From the NCBI GenBank assembly GCA_041660815.1, contig JBAZVN010000005.1:131608-195607 (forward strand): a stretch of 64,000 nt of DNA, given 5' to 3'. The position numbers and the translations under genes are program-made. The notes beneath the pieces were generated by a model. The model was given only the letters and a program-made list of their open reading frames with translations, ran no database searches and was not told the DNA's origin. The stretch comes from PALSA-1006 sp041660815 (GTDB lineage Bacteria > Pseudomonadota > Gammaproteobacteria > Burkholderiales > Gallionellaceae). This document shows, one piece after another, positions 32,475 to 41,786 of this stretch (positions are counted from its first letter, which is position 1; every line of letters starts with the position of its first letter).

Positions 32475-35138
32475 ATGGCTAAAAATCTTCTTATCGTTGA
32501 GTCTCCCGCTAAAGCCAAAACGCTTAAAAAATACCTTGGCAAGGATTTTGAGGTTCTCGCTTCGTATGGACACGTTCGTGATCTGGTTCCCAAAAATGGC
32601 GCCGTTGATACCGAAAATGGTTATACGATGAATTACGAAACGATTGCCCGCAATAGTAAACACGTGGATGCCATCGCCAAAGCAGCGGCTGAAGCTGACC
32701 GCATCTTGCTGGCACCCGACCCGGATAGAGAAGGGGAGGCGATTGCATGGCATATTGCAGAACTGCTAAAAAGTAAGCGCGCACTCAAAAATAAGTTTAT
32801 GCAACGTGTTGTTTTTTATGAGATTACTGAAAGTGCGGTAAAAGAAGCGGTCGCTCACCCACGTGAAATTGCCATGCCCCTGGTCAATGCCCAACAGGCA
32901 CGACGCGCCTTGGATTATCTGGTGGGCTTTAATTTATCCCCGTTGTTGTGGCGCAAAATTCGACCGGGCTTATCTGCTGGCCGCGTGCAAAGTCCGGCAT
33001 TACGTTTAATTGTTGAACGCGAACTGGAAATTGAAAAATTCAAGACACAGGAATATTGGTCGGTTCATCTGGATAGCCAGAAAAATACCATTCCTTTTAG
33101 CGCAAAATTGTTTCAATTTCAGGGAAAAAAACTGGAGCAATTAAGCATCGGTAGTCAGCAGGAATACGATGCCATTTACGCCAAGTTAAATGATGCAAAG
33201 TTACCCCCGAAAGTGGTGCGCGTAGAAAAGAAAGGCAAACAGCGCAATCCTGCCGCGCCTTTTACGACCTCAACTTTGCAACAGGAAGCGGTGCGCAAAT
33301 TGGGCATGACCTCGGATCGCACCATGCGTACCGCCCAGTCTTTATATGAGGGGGTTGATATTGGCGGCCAAACAGTCGGTTTGATTTCCTATATGCGTAC
33401 GGACTCGGTATCCTTGGCCAATGAAGCGGTTGCTGAAATTCGCGGCTATATTCAAGATAATTTTTCCACCGAATATTTGCCGTCCAAACAGCCTTTATAC
33501 AAAAGCAAAACAAAAAACGCTCAAGAGTCGCATGAAGCCATTCGTCCGACTTCCATTTTACGGACACCGGAGAGTGTTCGCGAGCATTTGAATATCGACC
33601 AATTGCGTCTCTATGAAATGATTTGGAAGCGCACACTAGCCTGCCAAATGGCACCTGCGCGCTTTGATACCGTGAGTGTTGATATCCGCTTAAGCAGTGA
33701 TGACACCTTACTCCGTGCCTCCGGTCAAACCCTGGTTTTTCCGGGTTTTATCGGCGTATACATGGAAGATGTGGACGACGTTGAAGAGGAAGACAGTGCC
33801 AAATTACCGCCCTTAGTAGAGGGCGACATTCTGCCGGTAAACAAACTCTACGGTGAGCAGCATTTTACCCAACCACCCCCGCGCTTTTCCGAAGCCAGCC
33901 TGGTTAAAACGCTGGAAGAATATGGTATTGGCCGGCCCTCTACTTACGCCACGATTATTTCCACTCTGCAAGCCCGCGAATACGCGACGCTGGATAAAAA
34001 ACGCTTTATGCCGACGGATGTCGGTCGTGTGGTAATCAAGTTTCTGACTGAGCACTTTACCCGCTATGTCGACTACGATTTCACCGCAAATCTGGAAGAT
34101 GAACTGGATGAAGTATCGGAAGGAAAACGCGACTGGATCGGCGTCATGGATGCTTTCTGGAAAGGTTTTTCCAGTCTCATCAAAGAGAAAACCAATATCG
34201 AGCGCCCGGTTGAATTAATTGATGAAATCTGTCCGGAATGCGGCAAACCGTTGGCCAAAAAACTCAGCCGTTACGGTAGTTTTATTAGCTGCACCAACTA
34301 TCCAGAATGCAAATATAAACGCAGTTTAAGCGGCGAATCCCAAGATGATGCTGCTGCCCGCGTGGAGCTTGGCCTGTATCCGGACACGGAGCAAAAAGTT
34401 TTGTTATTACGCGGCCCTTACGGTCATTACGTTCAGTTGGGCGAGGTAGAGGAGGGCGCCAAAACTAAACCCAAGCGTGTTTCCTGGCCCAAAGAAATGC
34501 CGCTTGAACAAGCGGATTTACCCAATGCACTCAAGCTGTTATCACTTCCGCGTGATTTGGGATTACATCCTGAAACCCAGAAAAAGGTCATTGTAAATAT
34601 TGGTCGTTTCGGTCCCTATATCGGACATGACGGGAAATTTAAATCCATTCCGCGCACGGATAGTATCTTTGATATTGCTATGGAAAGAGCGGTTGAGCTT
34701 CTTGCCCAGGCTCGCGATGGCAATACGGTATTGCGCACTCTTGGCGAGCATCCGGAAGATAAATCACCCGTGGAAATTTGTAGTGGCAGATATGGTCCTT
34801 ACGCACGCCATGGTAAGATCAACGCCACGCTGCCCAAGAGTGTGTCACCGGACGATATCACCTTGGCGGAAGCGTTGGAGTTGATCGCGGCAAAAGCCGC
34901 CAAGGGCCCGACAGGGAAATCTGCGCGCAAACCTGCTGCCAAAGCTAAAACCGCAACCAAGGCAAAAACGAAACCCAAAGCCGAACCCAAAACTAAAGCT
35001 GAGCCGAAAGTTGCCAAAGTAGCGGTGAAAAAGCCTGCCGCAAAGAAAGTCGCCAAGCCAGCCGTGAAAAAAGAGGTTGCTGCCAAGCCCGCCGCAATGA
35101 AACCGGCGGCAAAGCGGGCTGTAAAGAGCAAGGCTTAG
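32475..35138 (+). CDS. topA: DNA topoisomerase I
   Basis: An 887-residue type IA topoisomerase that relaxes negatively supercoiled DNA. The TOPRIM domain (LLIVESPAKAKTLKKYL; acidic DPDREGEAI) and the active-site tyrosine (GLISYMRTDSVS) are intact. A C-terminal four-cysteine zinc ribbon (CPECGKPL...CTNYPEC, about residue 585) precedes further topoisomerase C-repeats. The last 70 residues are a Lys/Ala/Pro-rich tail (KKPAAKKVAKPA-type repeats) resembling histone H1 tails, common in beta- and gammaproteobacterial TopA and likely to bind DNA. I chose the ATG at 32475 over a TTG six codons earlier because the family begins MAKNLLIVES. Confidence 0.97.
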   Translation: MAKNLLIVESPAKAKTLKKYLGKDFEVLASYGHVRDLVPKNGAVDTENGYTMNYETIARNSKHVDAIAKAAAEADRILLAPDPDREGEAIAWHIAELLKSKRALKNKFMQRVVFYEITESAVKEAVAHPREIAMPLVNAQQARRALDYLVGFNLSPLLWRKIRPGLSAGRVQSPALRLIVERELEIEKFKTQEYWSVHLDSQKNTIPFSAKLFQFQGKKLEQLSIGSQQEYDAIYAKLNDAKLPPKVVRVEKKGKQRNPAAPFTTSTLQQEAVRKLGMTSDRTMRTAQSLYEGVDIGGQTVGLISYMRTDSVSLANEAVAEIRGYIQDNFSTEYLPSKQPLYKSKTKNAQESHEAIRPTSILRTPESVREHLNIDQLRLYEMIWKRTLACQMAPARFDTVSVDIRLSSDDTLLRASGQTLVFPGFIGVYMEDVDDVEEEDSAKLPPLVEGDILPVNKLYGEQHFTQPPPRFSEASLVKTLEEYGIGRPSTYATIISTLQAREYATLDKKRFMPTDVGRVVIKFLTEHFTRYVDYDFTANLEDELDEVSEGKRDWIGVMDAFWKGFSSLIKEKTNIERPVELIDEICPECGKPLAKKLSRYGSFISCTNYPECKYKRSLSGESQDDAAARVELGLYPDTEQKVLLLRGPYGHYVQLGEVEEGAKTKPKRVSWPKEMPLEQADLPNALKLLSLPRDLGLHPETQKKVIVNIGRFGPYIGHDGKFKSIPRTDSIFDIAMERAVELLAQARDGNTVLRTLGEHPEDKSPVEICSGRYGPYARHGKINATLPKSVSPDDITLAEALELIAAKAAKGPTGKSARKPAAKAKTATKAKTKPKAEPKTKAEPKVAKVAVKKPAAKKVAKPAVKKEVAAKPAAMKPAAKRAVKSKA

Positions 35139-35201
35139 TTTTTACACTCTAGCTAACCCTACCCCTTGCCGCAGCTCTTTTGTGCGATTGTAGCGTGTTT
35201 T

Positions 35202-35230
35202 ATAAGGCCTGCTCTGCAGGCCTTATGTTT
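35202..35230 (+). terminator. Hairpin after topA
   Basis: A perfect 11-bp stem, ATAAGGCCTGC (35202-35212) and GCAGGCCTTAT (35216-35226), with a 3-base loop followed by GTTTATT. It is the probable topA terminator and may also serve the convergent HEPN-type gene. Confidence 0.75.
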
Positions 35231-35275
35231 ATTGGGTTTCAGGGAAATTAAGCGTGGAAGTTCAGATCGGCTACG

Positions 35276-35947
35276 CTAAACGCCACTGAATTTAGACAAC
35301 AACAGTTGCTCAACATAGCCAAGAACACTGCTTACATCAGGCTCAGTTATCTTAGACCACTCTGCGTGCATTGCCATATTCCGTATTCTCGGCATCGCAT
35401 CGAGCAATGATTTCTGGGCGCCTGATACTAAACCTGCTGACTTCAAGGCATTAACAAGATCAACCATAGTTTTTCCATCTGTGGGAATACCGCTAGTGCT
35501 AGCAAGACGCTTAACTGCATCTTCAAGCGCGGCGCATGCCAAAACAGCAGCAACATCTTTCTGTCCTTCTGATAGGGATTGGCGAGCAAGTGCTACAAAA
35601 TCACCAAATACTTCCCCAGAAATTCTAAGTTCAACATTGAAAACGTACCCACCTTCAAAATCTTCTTTAGCACTACGAAAAATGGCTATTAATTTGTAAA
35701 TATGACTTTCATAACCTTGGCACTCTGAGTAGGCCGCGCGGAAATTTTTGTAGTGAGAGGCCTCTTCACCATAGACTGCACGAATCAAATTTTCTGTGCT
35801 TGTTGCCCAGCCTTCCCATTGTCCAGATGGGCAATATTTTGCGACCATTCCTCCCGCTTTATAGGAAAACTTAGCATGAGCATCAGCAAGTTCGGCAAAC
35901 CGTTTTTTAAAGGCTTCGTTCAATTCAGCACTCCTGAGAACAGACAA
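35276..35947 (-). CDS. HEPN-type domain protein (possible RNase)
   Basis: A 223-residue soluble, mainly helical protein not part of the conserved neighbourhood. The C-terminal half (about 118-220) resembles HEPN/DUF4145-type helical domains and holds an Rx4H motif (R189 to H194, in RIRNMAMHAEW), the signature of HEPN ribonucleases seen in toxins and anti-phage effectors. The N-terminal half (SYKAGGMVAKYCPSGQWEGW, then ASHYKNFRAAY) has no family I can name. It sits alone between topA and gyrB, with no antitoxin-like partner. It is probably an acquired accessory or defence gene, but this is inferred from motif and position only. Confidence 0.6.
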   Translation of the reverse strand: MSVLRSAELNEAFKKRFAELADAHAKFSYKAGGMVAKYCPSGQWEGWATSTENLIRAVYGEEASHYKNFRAAYSECQGYESHIYKLIAIFRSAKEDFEGGYVFNVELRISGEVFGDFVALARQSLSEGQKDVAAVLACAALEDAVKRLASTSGIPTDGKTMVDLVNALKSAGLVSGAQKSLLDAMPRIRNMAMHAEWSKITEPDVSSVLGYVEQLLLSKFSGV

Positions 35948-36005
35948 AACAATTGCATTAACTATTTACTCTGAGCACTCAAAATTTCTGAAAAAGCGCT
36001 GCCTT

Positions 36006-38435
36006 TTACACATCCAGATTCTTCACCCCAAGCGCATTCTGCTCGATAAACGCACGGCGTGGTTCAACCACATCGCCCATCAATGTGGTGAAGATATCAT
36101 CGGCAGCAATGGCGTCTTCAATGCGTACGCGCAGCAAAATGCGGTTCTTCACATCCATGGTGGTTTCCCATAGCTGGTCGGGATTCATCTCACCCAGACC
36201 TTTGTAGCGCTGAGTGCTGACGCCGCGTTTGGCTTCTTCCAGCAACCATTCGACGCCCTGTTTGAAGCTGCTCACAGCGCGTCTTTGTTCGCCGCGCACC
36301 ACATAGGCAGTCGGGGTGATCAGGCCTTCCAGCGCTTGGGCTGTCTGGCGGATTTGCACGTAGTCGCCGCTTTGCAGGAAGTCTTTATCCAGATAGCTCA
36401 GCGAATAATTGCCGTGGTAAATCTTTTCCAAACGCAGACGCAGTTCGCCGTTTTCGTCGGCTTCAACCAGCGCTTTAATCATGCCGCCGCAGGCAGCTTC
36501 GAGCAGTTTTGCGCTATTTTGCGCTTGGGCATCATCGTCCAGCGACAGGGTAGGGAGGATGAGCAGAGCATGGCTGGCCTCGGGCGCAATGAAGCGTGAT
36601 AGGCGGTCGATTACGGCTTCCGCGAGGAAATATTGCTTGGCAATTTGCTCCAGCGCTTCGCCCTGAATTGGCGTAGCTTCAAGTGCCGGATAGATCATGG
36701 CATTGTTCAAAGCCGATTTGAGCATGTAGTTTTTCATCTCATGCTCGTCTTTAAGATAACGTTCGTCTTTGCCTTGCTTGATCTTGTACAGCGGCGGCTG
36801 GGCAATGTAGATGTGGCCGCGCTCGACCAATTCCGGCATCTGGCGGTAGAAGAAAGTAAGCAGCAGGGTGCGGATGTGCGCACCGTCCACGTCCGCGTCG
36901 GTCATGATGATGATGCGGTGGTAGCGCAATTTGTCGGCGTTATATTCTTCTTTGCCGATGCCGGTGCCCAGCACGGTAATAAGAATGGCGATTTCCTGCG
37001 AGGCAATCAATTTCTCAAAACGGGCTTTTTCCACGTTCAGAATCTTACCTTTGAGCGGCAAGATCGCCTGGAATTTGCGGTCGCGTCCCTGCTTGGCGGA
37101 GCCTCCGGCGGAGTCACCCTCGACCAGATACAGTTCGGAAAGGGCAGGGTCTTTTTCCTGACAGTCAGCCAACTTACCCGGCAAACCGATGCCGTCCAGA
37201 ATACCTTTGCGGCGTGTCAATTCGCGCGCTTTGCGTGCCGCGTCGCGGGCTCGGGCGGCATCGATAATTTTGTTGCAAATGATTTTGGCGTCGATCGGAT
37301 TTTCTTGTAAATAATCGGATAATTTTTGTCCGACAATTTCTTGAACAGCGGGTTGTACTTCACTGGAAACCAGTTTGTCTTTGGTCTGTGAAGAAAATTT
37401 TGGTTCCGGTACTTTAACCGATAACACGCAGGTCAATCCTTCGCGCATGTCATCACCGGCGGTATCCACTTTGGCTTTTTTAGCCAACTCATGTTCTTCA
37501 ATATACTTATTGATAACACGCGTCATAGCCATACGCAACCCGGTTAAATGTGTGCCACCGTCGCGTTGCGGAATATTATTGGTAAAGCATTGCACGACTT
37601 CCGAATAGCTATCGTTCCATTGCATTGCAACATCCACAATAACGCCATCTTTGTCCCCGGTAGCACTAAATGGCTTGGGATGCAAAACGCTTTTACTTTT
37701 GTTCATGTACTCGACAAAACCGCGTACCCCGCCGGAATAGGCAAAATTTTCACTTTTTCCACTACGCTGATCGATTAATTCAATTTTTACCCCGTTATTT
37801 AAAAAGGATAATTCACGTAATCGTTTAGCTAAAATGTCGTAGTGAAATTCAACGTTACCAAATATTTCTTTGTCGGCTAGAAAATGTACTTCCGTGCCAC
37901 GCTTATGACTTTCGCCTAAAAATTTAACGGGTGAAACTTCTACACCATTTTGAATTTCTGTTAACCGGTCTTTAACAAAGCCGCGTTCAAATTCAATTCC
38001 AAATTTTTTACCGTCACGATAGGTTGTTAGCTTTAACCATTCAGACAATCCATTTACACAACTAACGCCCACGCCGTGTAATCCGCCGGAAACTTTATAA
38101 CTGTTTTGGTTAAATTTTCCGCCCGCGTGTAAAACTGTTAACACGATTTCAGCTGCCGATCTTTTAGGTTCGTGTTTATCATCAAACTTGATACCGATCG
38201 GAATACCCCGGCCGTTATCCGCGACAGAAATTGAATTATCGCCATGAATAATCACTTTAATATCGTCGCAATGTCCCGCCAATGATTCATCGATTGCATT
38301 GTCGACGACTTCAAAAACCATGTGATGTAATCCTGTACCGTCAGAAGTATCGCCAATATACATTCCGGGACGTTTACGTACCGCTTCTAAACCTTCGAGT
38401 TGTTGAATACTTGATTCGTCGTAGTTATCGCTCAT
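36006..38435 (-). CDS. gyrB: DNA gyrase subunit B
   Basis: An 809-residue ATPase subunit of gyrase, which introduces negative supercoils. GHKL ATPase motifs (EVVDNAIDESLAG, VADNGRGIP, GGLHGVGVSCVN), the TOPRIM acidic residues (VEGDSAGGSAKQGRDR and TDADVDGAHIRTLL) and the GyrA-interacting C terminus are present. The length matches the long proteobacterial GyrB. It follows dnaN on the same strand with only 58 bp between, holding a parS site instead of recF. Confidence 0.98.
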   Translation of the reverse strand: MSDNYDESSIQQLEGLEAVRKRPGMYIGDTSDGTGLHHMVFEVVDNAIDESLAGHCDDIKVIIHGDNSISVADNGRGIPIGIKFDDKHEPKRSAAEIVLTVLHAGGKFNQNSYKVSGGLHGVGVSCVNGLSEWLKLTTYRDGKKFGIEFERGFVKDRLTEIQNGVEVSPVKFLGESHKRGTEVHFLADKEIFGNVEFHYDILAKRLRELSFLNNGVKIELIDQRSGKSENFAYSGGVRGFVEYMNKSKSVLHPKPFSATGDKDGVIVDVAMQWNDSYSEVVQCFTNNIPQRDGGTHLTGLRMAMTRVINKYIEEHELAKKAKVDTAGDDMREGLTCVLSVKVPEPKFSSQTKDKLVSSEVQPAVQEIVGQKLSDYLQENPIDAKIICNKIIDAARARDAARKARELTRRKGILDGIGLPGKLADCQEKDPALSELYLVEGDSAGGSAKQGRDRKFQAILPLKGKILNVEKARFEKLIASQEIAILITVLGTGIGKEEYNADKLRYHRIIIMTDADVDGAHIRTLLLTFFYRQMPELVERGHIYIAQPPLYKIKQGKDERYLKDEHEMKNYMLKSALNNAMIYPALEATPIQGEALEQIAKQYFLAEAVIDRLSRFIAPEASHALLILPTLSLDDDAQAQNSAKLLEAACGGMIKALVEADENGELRLRLEKIYHGNYSLSYLDKDFLQSGDYVQIRQTAQALEGLITPTAYVVRGEQRRAVSSFKQGVEWLLEEAKRGVSTQRYKGLGEMNPDQLWETTMDVKNRILLRVRIEDAIAADDIFTTLMGDVVEPRRAFIEQNALGVKNLDV

Positions 38436-38454
38436 TGCTTATTTCCAAATTAAT

Positions 38455-38470
38455 TGTTTCACGTGAAACA
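38455..38470. promoter_or_regulatory. parS centromere site 1
   Basis: The exact 16-base palindrome TGTTTCACGTGAAACA, which is the consensus chromosomal parS bound by ParB. It lies between gyrB and dnaN, about 9 kb from parAB and next to the likely origin. Confidence 0.97.
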
Positions 38471-38493
38471 TCACTTAATTTAATCGGGTTAAA

Positions 38494-39597
38494 TTAAATT
38501 CTCATCGGCATGACAACATATTTAAATTCATCATCTCCGCTTACTGTAATTAATATGCTGCTATTGGGATCGCCGAATGAAAACGTAATATTTTGTGTCG
38601 GTGTATTCACTAATCCATCAATTAGATAATTTACATTAAAGCCGATATCGAGAGCCTGCCCCTGATAATCATTCTCAATATCTTCTTGTGCTTCTTCTTG
38701 TTCGCTATTGTTGCTTATTATCCTTAGATTTTTTTCAGTCAGGACAAAACGCACTCCCCTGAATTTCTCATTGGATAAAATCGCCGCTCTCTGCAAAGCT
38801 TGCAACACAGTAATCCGATCCAATACCAGATGGTTTGTATAGGTTGGAATGACTCTTTCATAATCAGGAAATTTTCCATCGATTACTTTTGAAGTTAAAA
38901 CTACATCTGAAAAAGAAAAACGAACTTGCTTTTCTGCCAGCTCAAAACTGATTTCTTCGTCTGAATCCGATAATAATTTGGATAATTCATTAACTGTTTT
39001 TCTGGACAAAATGACTTCATGTTTTGAATATTCTTTATCTAACTTGGAGCTGACAAACGCCAAACGATGACCATCGGTTGCAATTAATCGAATTTGTTGT
39101 CCTTCAATAACCAGCAAAACCCCGTTTAAATAATATCGAATATCCTGTTGTGCCATTGCATATTGAACAAGACCGAGTAATTTTTTTAACAGATTTTGTT
39201 TTATTGTAATTTGAGTCGCATTATCCAACTGATTCAAAACAACTGGATAATCCTGCGCGGGTAATGTCTGCAGACTAAATTTACTTTTATTGGCCTTAAC
39301 AACCAGTTTATTTTCCAGTAAATCCAAAGAAACTTTACTTCCGTCCGGAAGTACCCGGAGAATTTCCTGCAATTTTTTTGCCGATACAGTGATAGCTTGA
39401 TTCGTATCATTATGCTCAATCGTTTGTTTACTGGAAATTTGAATTTCCATATCTGTGGCACTAAACCGAATATCTGAAGTGTTTTTTTCAATTAATACAT
39501 TGGATAAAATGGGTAGAGGTTGTTTCCTTTCAACAATACCAACTACGGTTTGCAAAGGTTTAAGTAGTAAATCTCTATCTATCTTTTCAATAAACAT
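38494..39597 (-). CDS. dnaN: DNA polymerase III beta sliding clamp
   Basis: A 367-residue ring-forming processivity clamp (dimer) for DNA polymerase III. The N terminus (MFIEKIDRDLLLKPLQTVVGIVE), ERKQPLPILSNV and the C-terminal YVVMPMRI are characteristic. The frame extends seven codons upstream to 39618, but the ATG at 39597 fits the family start. The 194-bp gap to dnaA holds a cluster of DnaA boxes. The usual recF between dnaN and gyrB is absent. Confidence 0.97.
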   Translation of the reverse strand: MFIEKIDRDLLLKPLQTVVGIVERKQPLPILSNVLIEKNTSDIRFSATDMEIQISSKQTIEHNDTNQAITVSAKKLQEILRVLPDGSKVSLDLLENKLVVKANKSKFSLQTLPAQDYPVVLNQLDNATQITIKQNLLKKLLGLVQYAMAQQDIRYYLNGVLLVIEGQQIRLIATDGHRLAFVSSKLDKEYSKHEVILSRKTVNELSKLLSDSDEEISFELAEKQVRFSFSDVVLTSKVIDGKFPDYERVIPTYTNHLVLDRITVLQALQRAAILSNEKFRGVRFVLTEKNLRIISNNSEQEEAQEDIENDYQGQALDIGFNVNYLIDGLVNTPTQNITFSFGDPNSSILITVSGDDEFKYVVMPMRI

Positions 39598-39639
39598 TTT
39601 ATATATCCTTAATAACAATAATAATGCAGGTTAAAATTG

Positions 39640-39762
39640 CGTATAACTTTTATTTTATATTAAATACAGTATGTTACAAATATTATTGGGTGTGAATTAA
39701 CATCATCAGAGCATGTGGATAAATTGTGTATCAATTTTCTAAATTCATTTTTTTGTGGATTT
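39640..39762. promoter_or_regulatory. DnaA-box cluster and AT-rich stretch (oriC candidate)
   Basis: In the dnaN-dnaA gap, a perfect DnaA box on the minus strand (TGTGGATAA, 39714-39722) is joined by three imperfect ones in the same orientation: TGTGAATTA (39691), TGTGTATCA (39725) and TGTGGATTT (39754). An AT-rich tract (39640-39665) beside them could be the unwinding element. Confidence 0.65.
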
Positions 39763-39791
39763 GTTAACAAATAATCAATACGTATCTGAAG

Positions 39792-41132
39792 TTAATTTCT
39801 CAAAGTCTGATTGAGTAAATTAAAATCACTATGAATTGATGTATCGGTATTTCTTAAGCTTTCTATGGTTTTGCAAGCATGCAGAACAGTAGTGTGATCC
39901 CTACCTCCAAATGCGTTACCTATTTCAGGAAGACTCAATTGGGTTAATTCTCTGGCTAAACACATGGCAATTTGTCTTGGCCGCGCAATAATTCTGGTTC
40001 TTTTTTTGGAGAGTAAATCGACAAGCTTAACGCGATAAAAATCAGCAACAGTTTTTTGGATATTCTCTATGGAAACCTGTTTATTTTGGGCAGCTAGTAA
40101 ATCTTTTAGAGCTTCCTTAGCTAATTCGATAGTAATAGGTCTTTTATGAAATTTTGCAAAAGCTTCAATTCGATTCAAAGCACCTTCTAATTCTCTAATA
40201 TTAGATCTAACGTGTTTCGCGATAAAGAAAGCAACATCTTCACTAATAGGATTTTTAGAAATGACCGATTTTTGCAACAAAATTGCCACGCGCATTTCTA
40301 AACCTGGTGGTTCAATAGCTACAGTCAAACCGCAACTGAATCGTGAAGTTAAACGCGGTTCAATTCCTGAAATTTCTTTAGGGAAAGTATCGCAGGTAAT
40401 AATGACTTGTTTATGCGTATCTATTAGGGAATTTAAGGTATAAAAAAACTCTTGCTGTGTTCCCGGTTTATCGGCAATAAATTGAATATCATCGATCAGC
40501 AATAAATCTAAAGAATTATAATATTGCTTGAATTCATCAAATTGTTTGGTTTGAAAAGCTTTTACAACATCAGATATGTAATTTGTTGCGTGCACATAAC
40601 AAATTTTTGCGTGGCTATTTTCACTTTTAAATTGATTCCCAATAGCTTGAATTAAATGGGTTTTACCTAATCCAACTCCTCCATATATAAATAGCGGATT
40701 GTAGGTAGTACCGGGTGTTTCAGCGACTTGAATAGCTGCGGCATGAGCCAGTTGGTTTGCTTTACCGGTTACAAAATTTTCAAATAATAAAGCTGGATTT
40801 AACCGGTTTGAACTGCGATGAATTTTTTTGGTCGTTTCATTTACGACGGGTTTTATGTCATTAATATTTAACGCGGGAGATAAATTGGTCTTTTTTCCAA
40901 TACGTAATTCAATTTCCACGGGACCGGAAAGATGTTTTTGTGCACGGGATAAAATTTCTGGCAAAAAACGTTCCTGAATAACTTTTAAAGTAAATCCATT
41001 GGGCGTAGTTAAAATTAATTTTTTATCATTTAATTCAAAAATCAAAGGCTTAATCCATGAATTAAATTGTTGGGCTGGTAAATTGTCTTTAAAATAATCC
41101 AGACAACTGTCCCACAAATTTTGCTTTGACAT
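39792..41132 (-). CDS. dnaA: Chromosomal replication initiator DnaA
   Basis: A 446-residue AAA+ initiator that binds DnaA boxes and melts the origin. Domain I (1-80), a short linker, the AAA+ core (Walker A GGVGLGKTHL, Walker B LLIDDIQF) and the C-terminal DNA-binding domain with the signature GGRDHTTVLHA are complete. The linker (domain II) is short, so the protein is a little smaller than the E. coli homologue. It is divergent from rpmH across 140 bp that holds another perfect DnaA box (41187), so autoregulation is likely. Confidence 0.98.
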   Translation of the reverse strand: MSKQNLWDSCLDYFKDNLPAQQFNSWIKPLIFELNDKKLILTTPNGFTLKVIQERFLPEILSRAQKHLSGPVEIELRIGKKTNLSPALNINDIKPVVNETTKKIHRSSNRLNPALLFENFVTGKANQLAHAAAIQVAETPGTTYNPLFIYGGVGLGKTHLIQAIGNQFKSENSHAKICYVHATNYISDVVKAFQTKQFDEFKQYYNSLDLLLIDDIQFIADKPGTQQEFFYTLNSLIDTHKQVIITCDTFPKEISGIEPRLTSRFSCGLTVAIEPPGLEMRVAILLQKSVISKNPISEDVAFFIAKHVRSNIRELEGALNRIEAFAKFHKRPITIELAKEALKDLLAAQNKQVSIENIQKTVADFYRVKLVDLLSKKRTRIIARPRQIAMCLARELTQLSLPEIGNAFGGRDHTTVLHACKTIESLRNTDTSIHSDFNLLNQTLRN

Positions 41133-41186
41133 AAAATAATTAAGTGAATAAATGCATTTTAAGCATTCTACAGGGGGATCGAAAAG

Positions 41187-41195
41187 TTATCCACA
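41187..41195 (+). promoter_or_regulatory. DnaA box in the dnaA-rpmH gap
   Basis: The exact consensus box TTATCCACA, 55 bp upstream of the dnaA start and just upstream of the rpmH promoter. It may autoregulate dnaA and be part of the origin. Confidence 0.85.
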
Positions 41196-41208
41196 GTATA
41201 AAATAAAC

Positions 41209-41237
41209 TTGACAGATACTGTGTTACATATTGTAAT
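41209..41237 (+). promoter_or_regulatory. Sigma-70 promoter of rpmH
   Basis: A consensus -35 TTGACA (41209-41214), exactly 17 bases, then TGTAAT (41232-41237) as -10. Transcription would start near 41244, about 29 bases before the rpmH ATG. It drives rpmH-rnpA-yidD and probably the genes after them. Confidence 0.88.
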
Positions 41238-41272
41238 CGCGCGCTTTTCAACAGCACTATTTAGGAATTATT

Positions 41273-41407
41273 ATGAAACGTACATATCAACCATCCGTAA
41301 CCAAAAGAAAACGCACCCATGGATTTTTAGTAAGAATGAAATCCAAAGGTGGTAGGGCCGTTATTGCCGCACGTAGAGCTAAAGGTAGAGCACGTTTAGC
41401 GGTATAA
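41273..41407 (+). CDS. rpmH: 50S ribosomal protein L34
   Basis: A 44-residue, highly basic ribosomal protein. The N terminus MKRTYQPSVTKRKRTHGF and the C-terminal RAKGRARLAV are those of L34. The nearby leading promoter and the position between dnaA and rnpA confirm the call. The stop codon is one base before the rnpA GTG start. Confidence 0.98.
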   Translation: MKRTYQPSVTKRKRTHGFLVRMKSKGGRAVIAARRAKGRARLAV

Positions 41408-41408
41408 G

Positions 41409-41786
41409 GTGACTCATAGTTTTTCTTATATTCAACGGTTACATCAACCCGCAGAATTTCAATCTGTTCTTGATGCTAAAGGATTAGTTAATAAGTGGTT
41501 GGTTATTCACTCGCAAATTAATCATAGAAATTTGGATAGGCTCGGAATAATTGTTAGTAAGCGGGTAGTAGCAAAGGCAGTGTCTAGAAATCGATTGAAG
41601 CGATTGATTCGTGAGGTTTTTAGACAAAGTCTGACAGTTGAAGCTAATCCCGGATTAGATATTGTCGTTAGAGTAAAACGGAAACTAAGTAAAGAAGAAA
41701 CCCCGGAGTTTATTCAAGCGCTAAAAAATTTGCTTTTAAAAGTACGGATGATAAAAAATGACGCGTCTGTTGCTATTAATTATTAA
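41409..41786 (+). CDS. rnpA: Ribonuclease P protein component
   Basis: A 125-residue basic protein cofactor of the RNase P ribozyme that matures tRNA 5' ends. The family motif RLGIIVSKRVVAKAVSRNRLKR, with the RNR-type core, is clear. It starts with GTG one base after the rpmH stop, so translation is coupled. The last 29 bases overlap yidD. Confidence 0.95.
   Translation: MTHSFSYIQRLHQPAEFQSVLDAKGLVNKWLVIHSQINHRNLDRLGIIVSKRVVAKAVSRNRLKRLIREVFRQSLTVEANPGLDIVVRVKRKLSKEETPEFIQALKNLLLKVRMIKNDASVAINY

Noticed and set aside
34900..35138. The Lys/Ala-rich repeat at the end of topA as a separate histone-like gene or repeat element.
   Set aside because: It is continuous with topA in frame, and such tails are normal for proteobacterial TopA.
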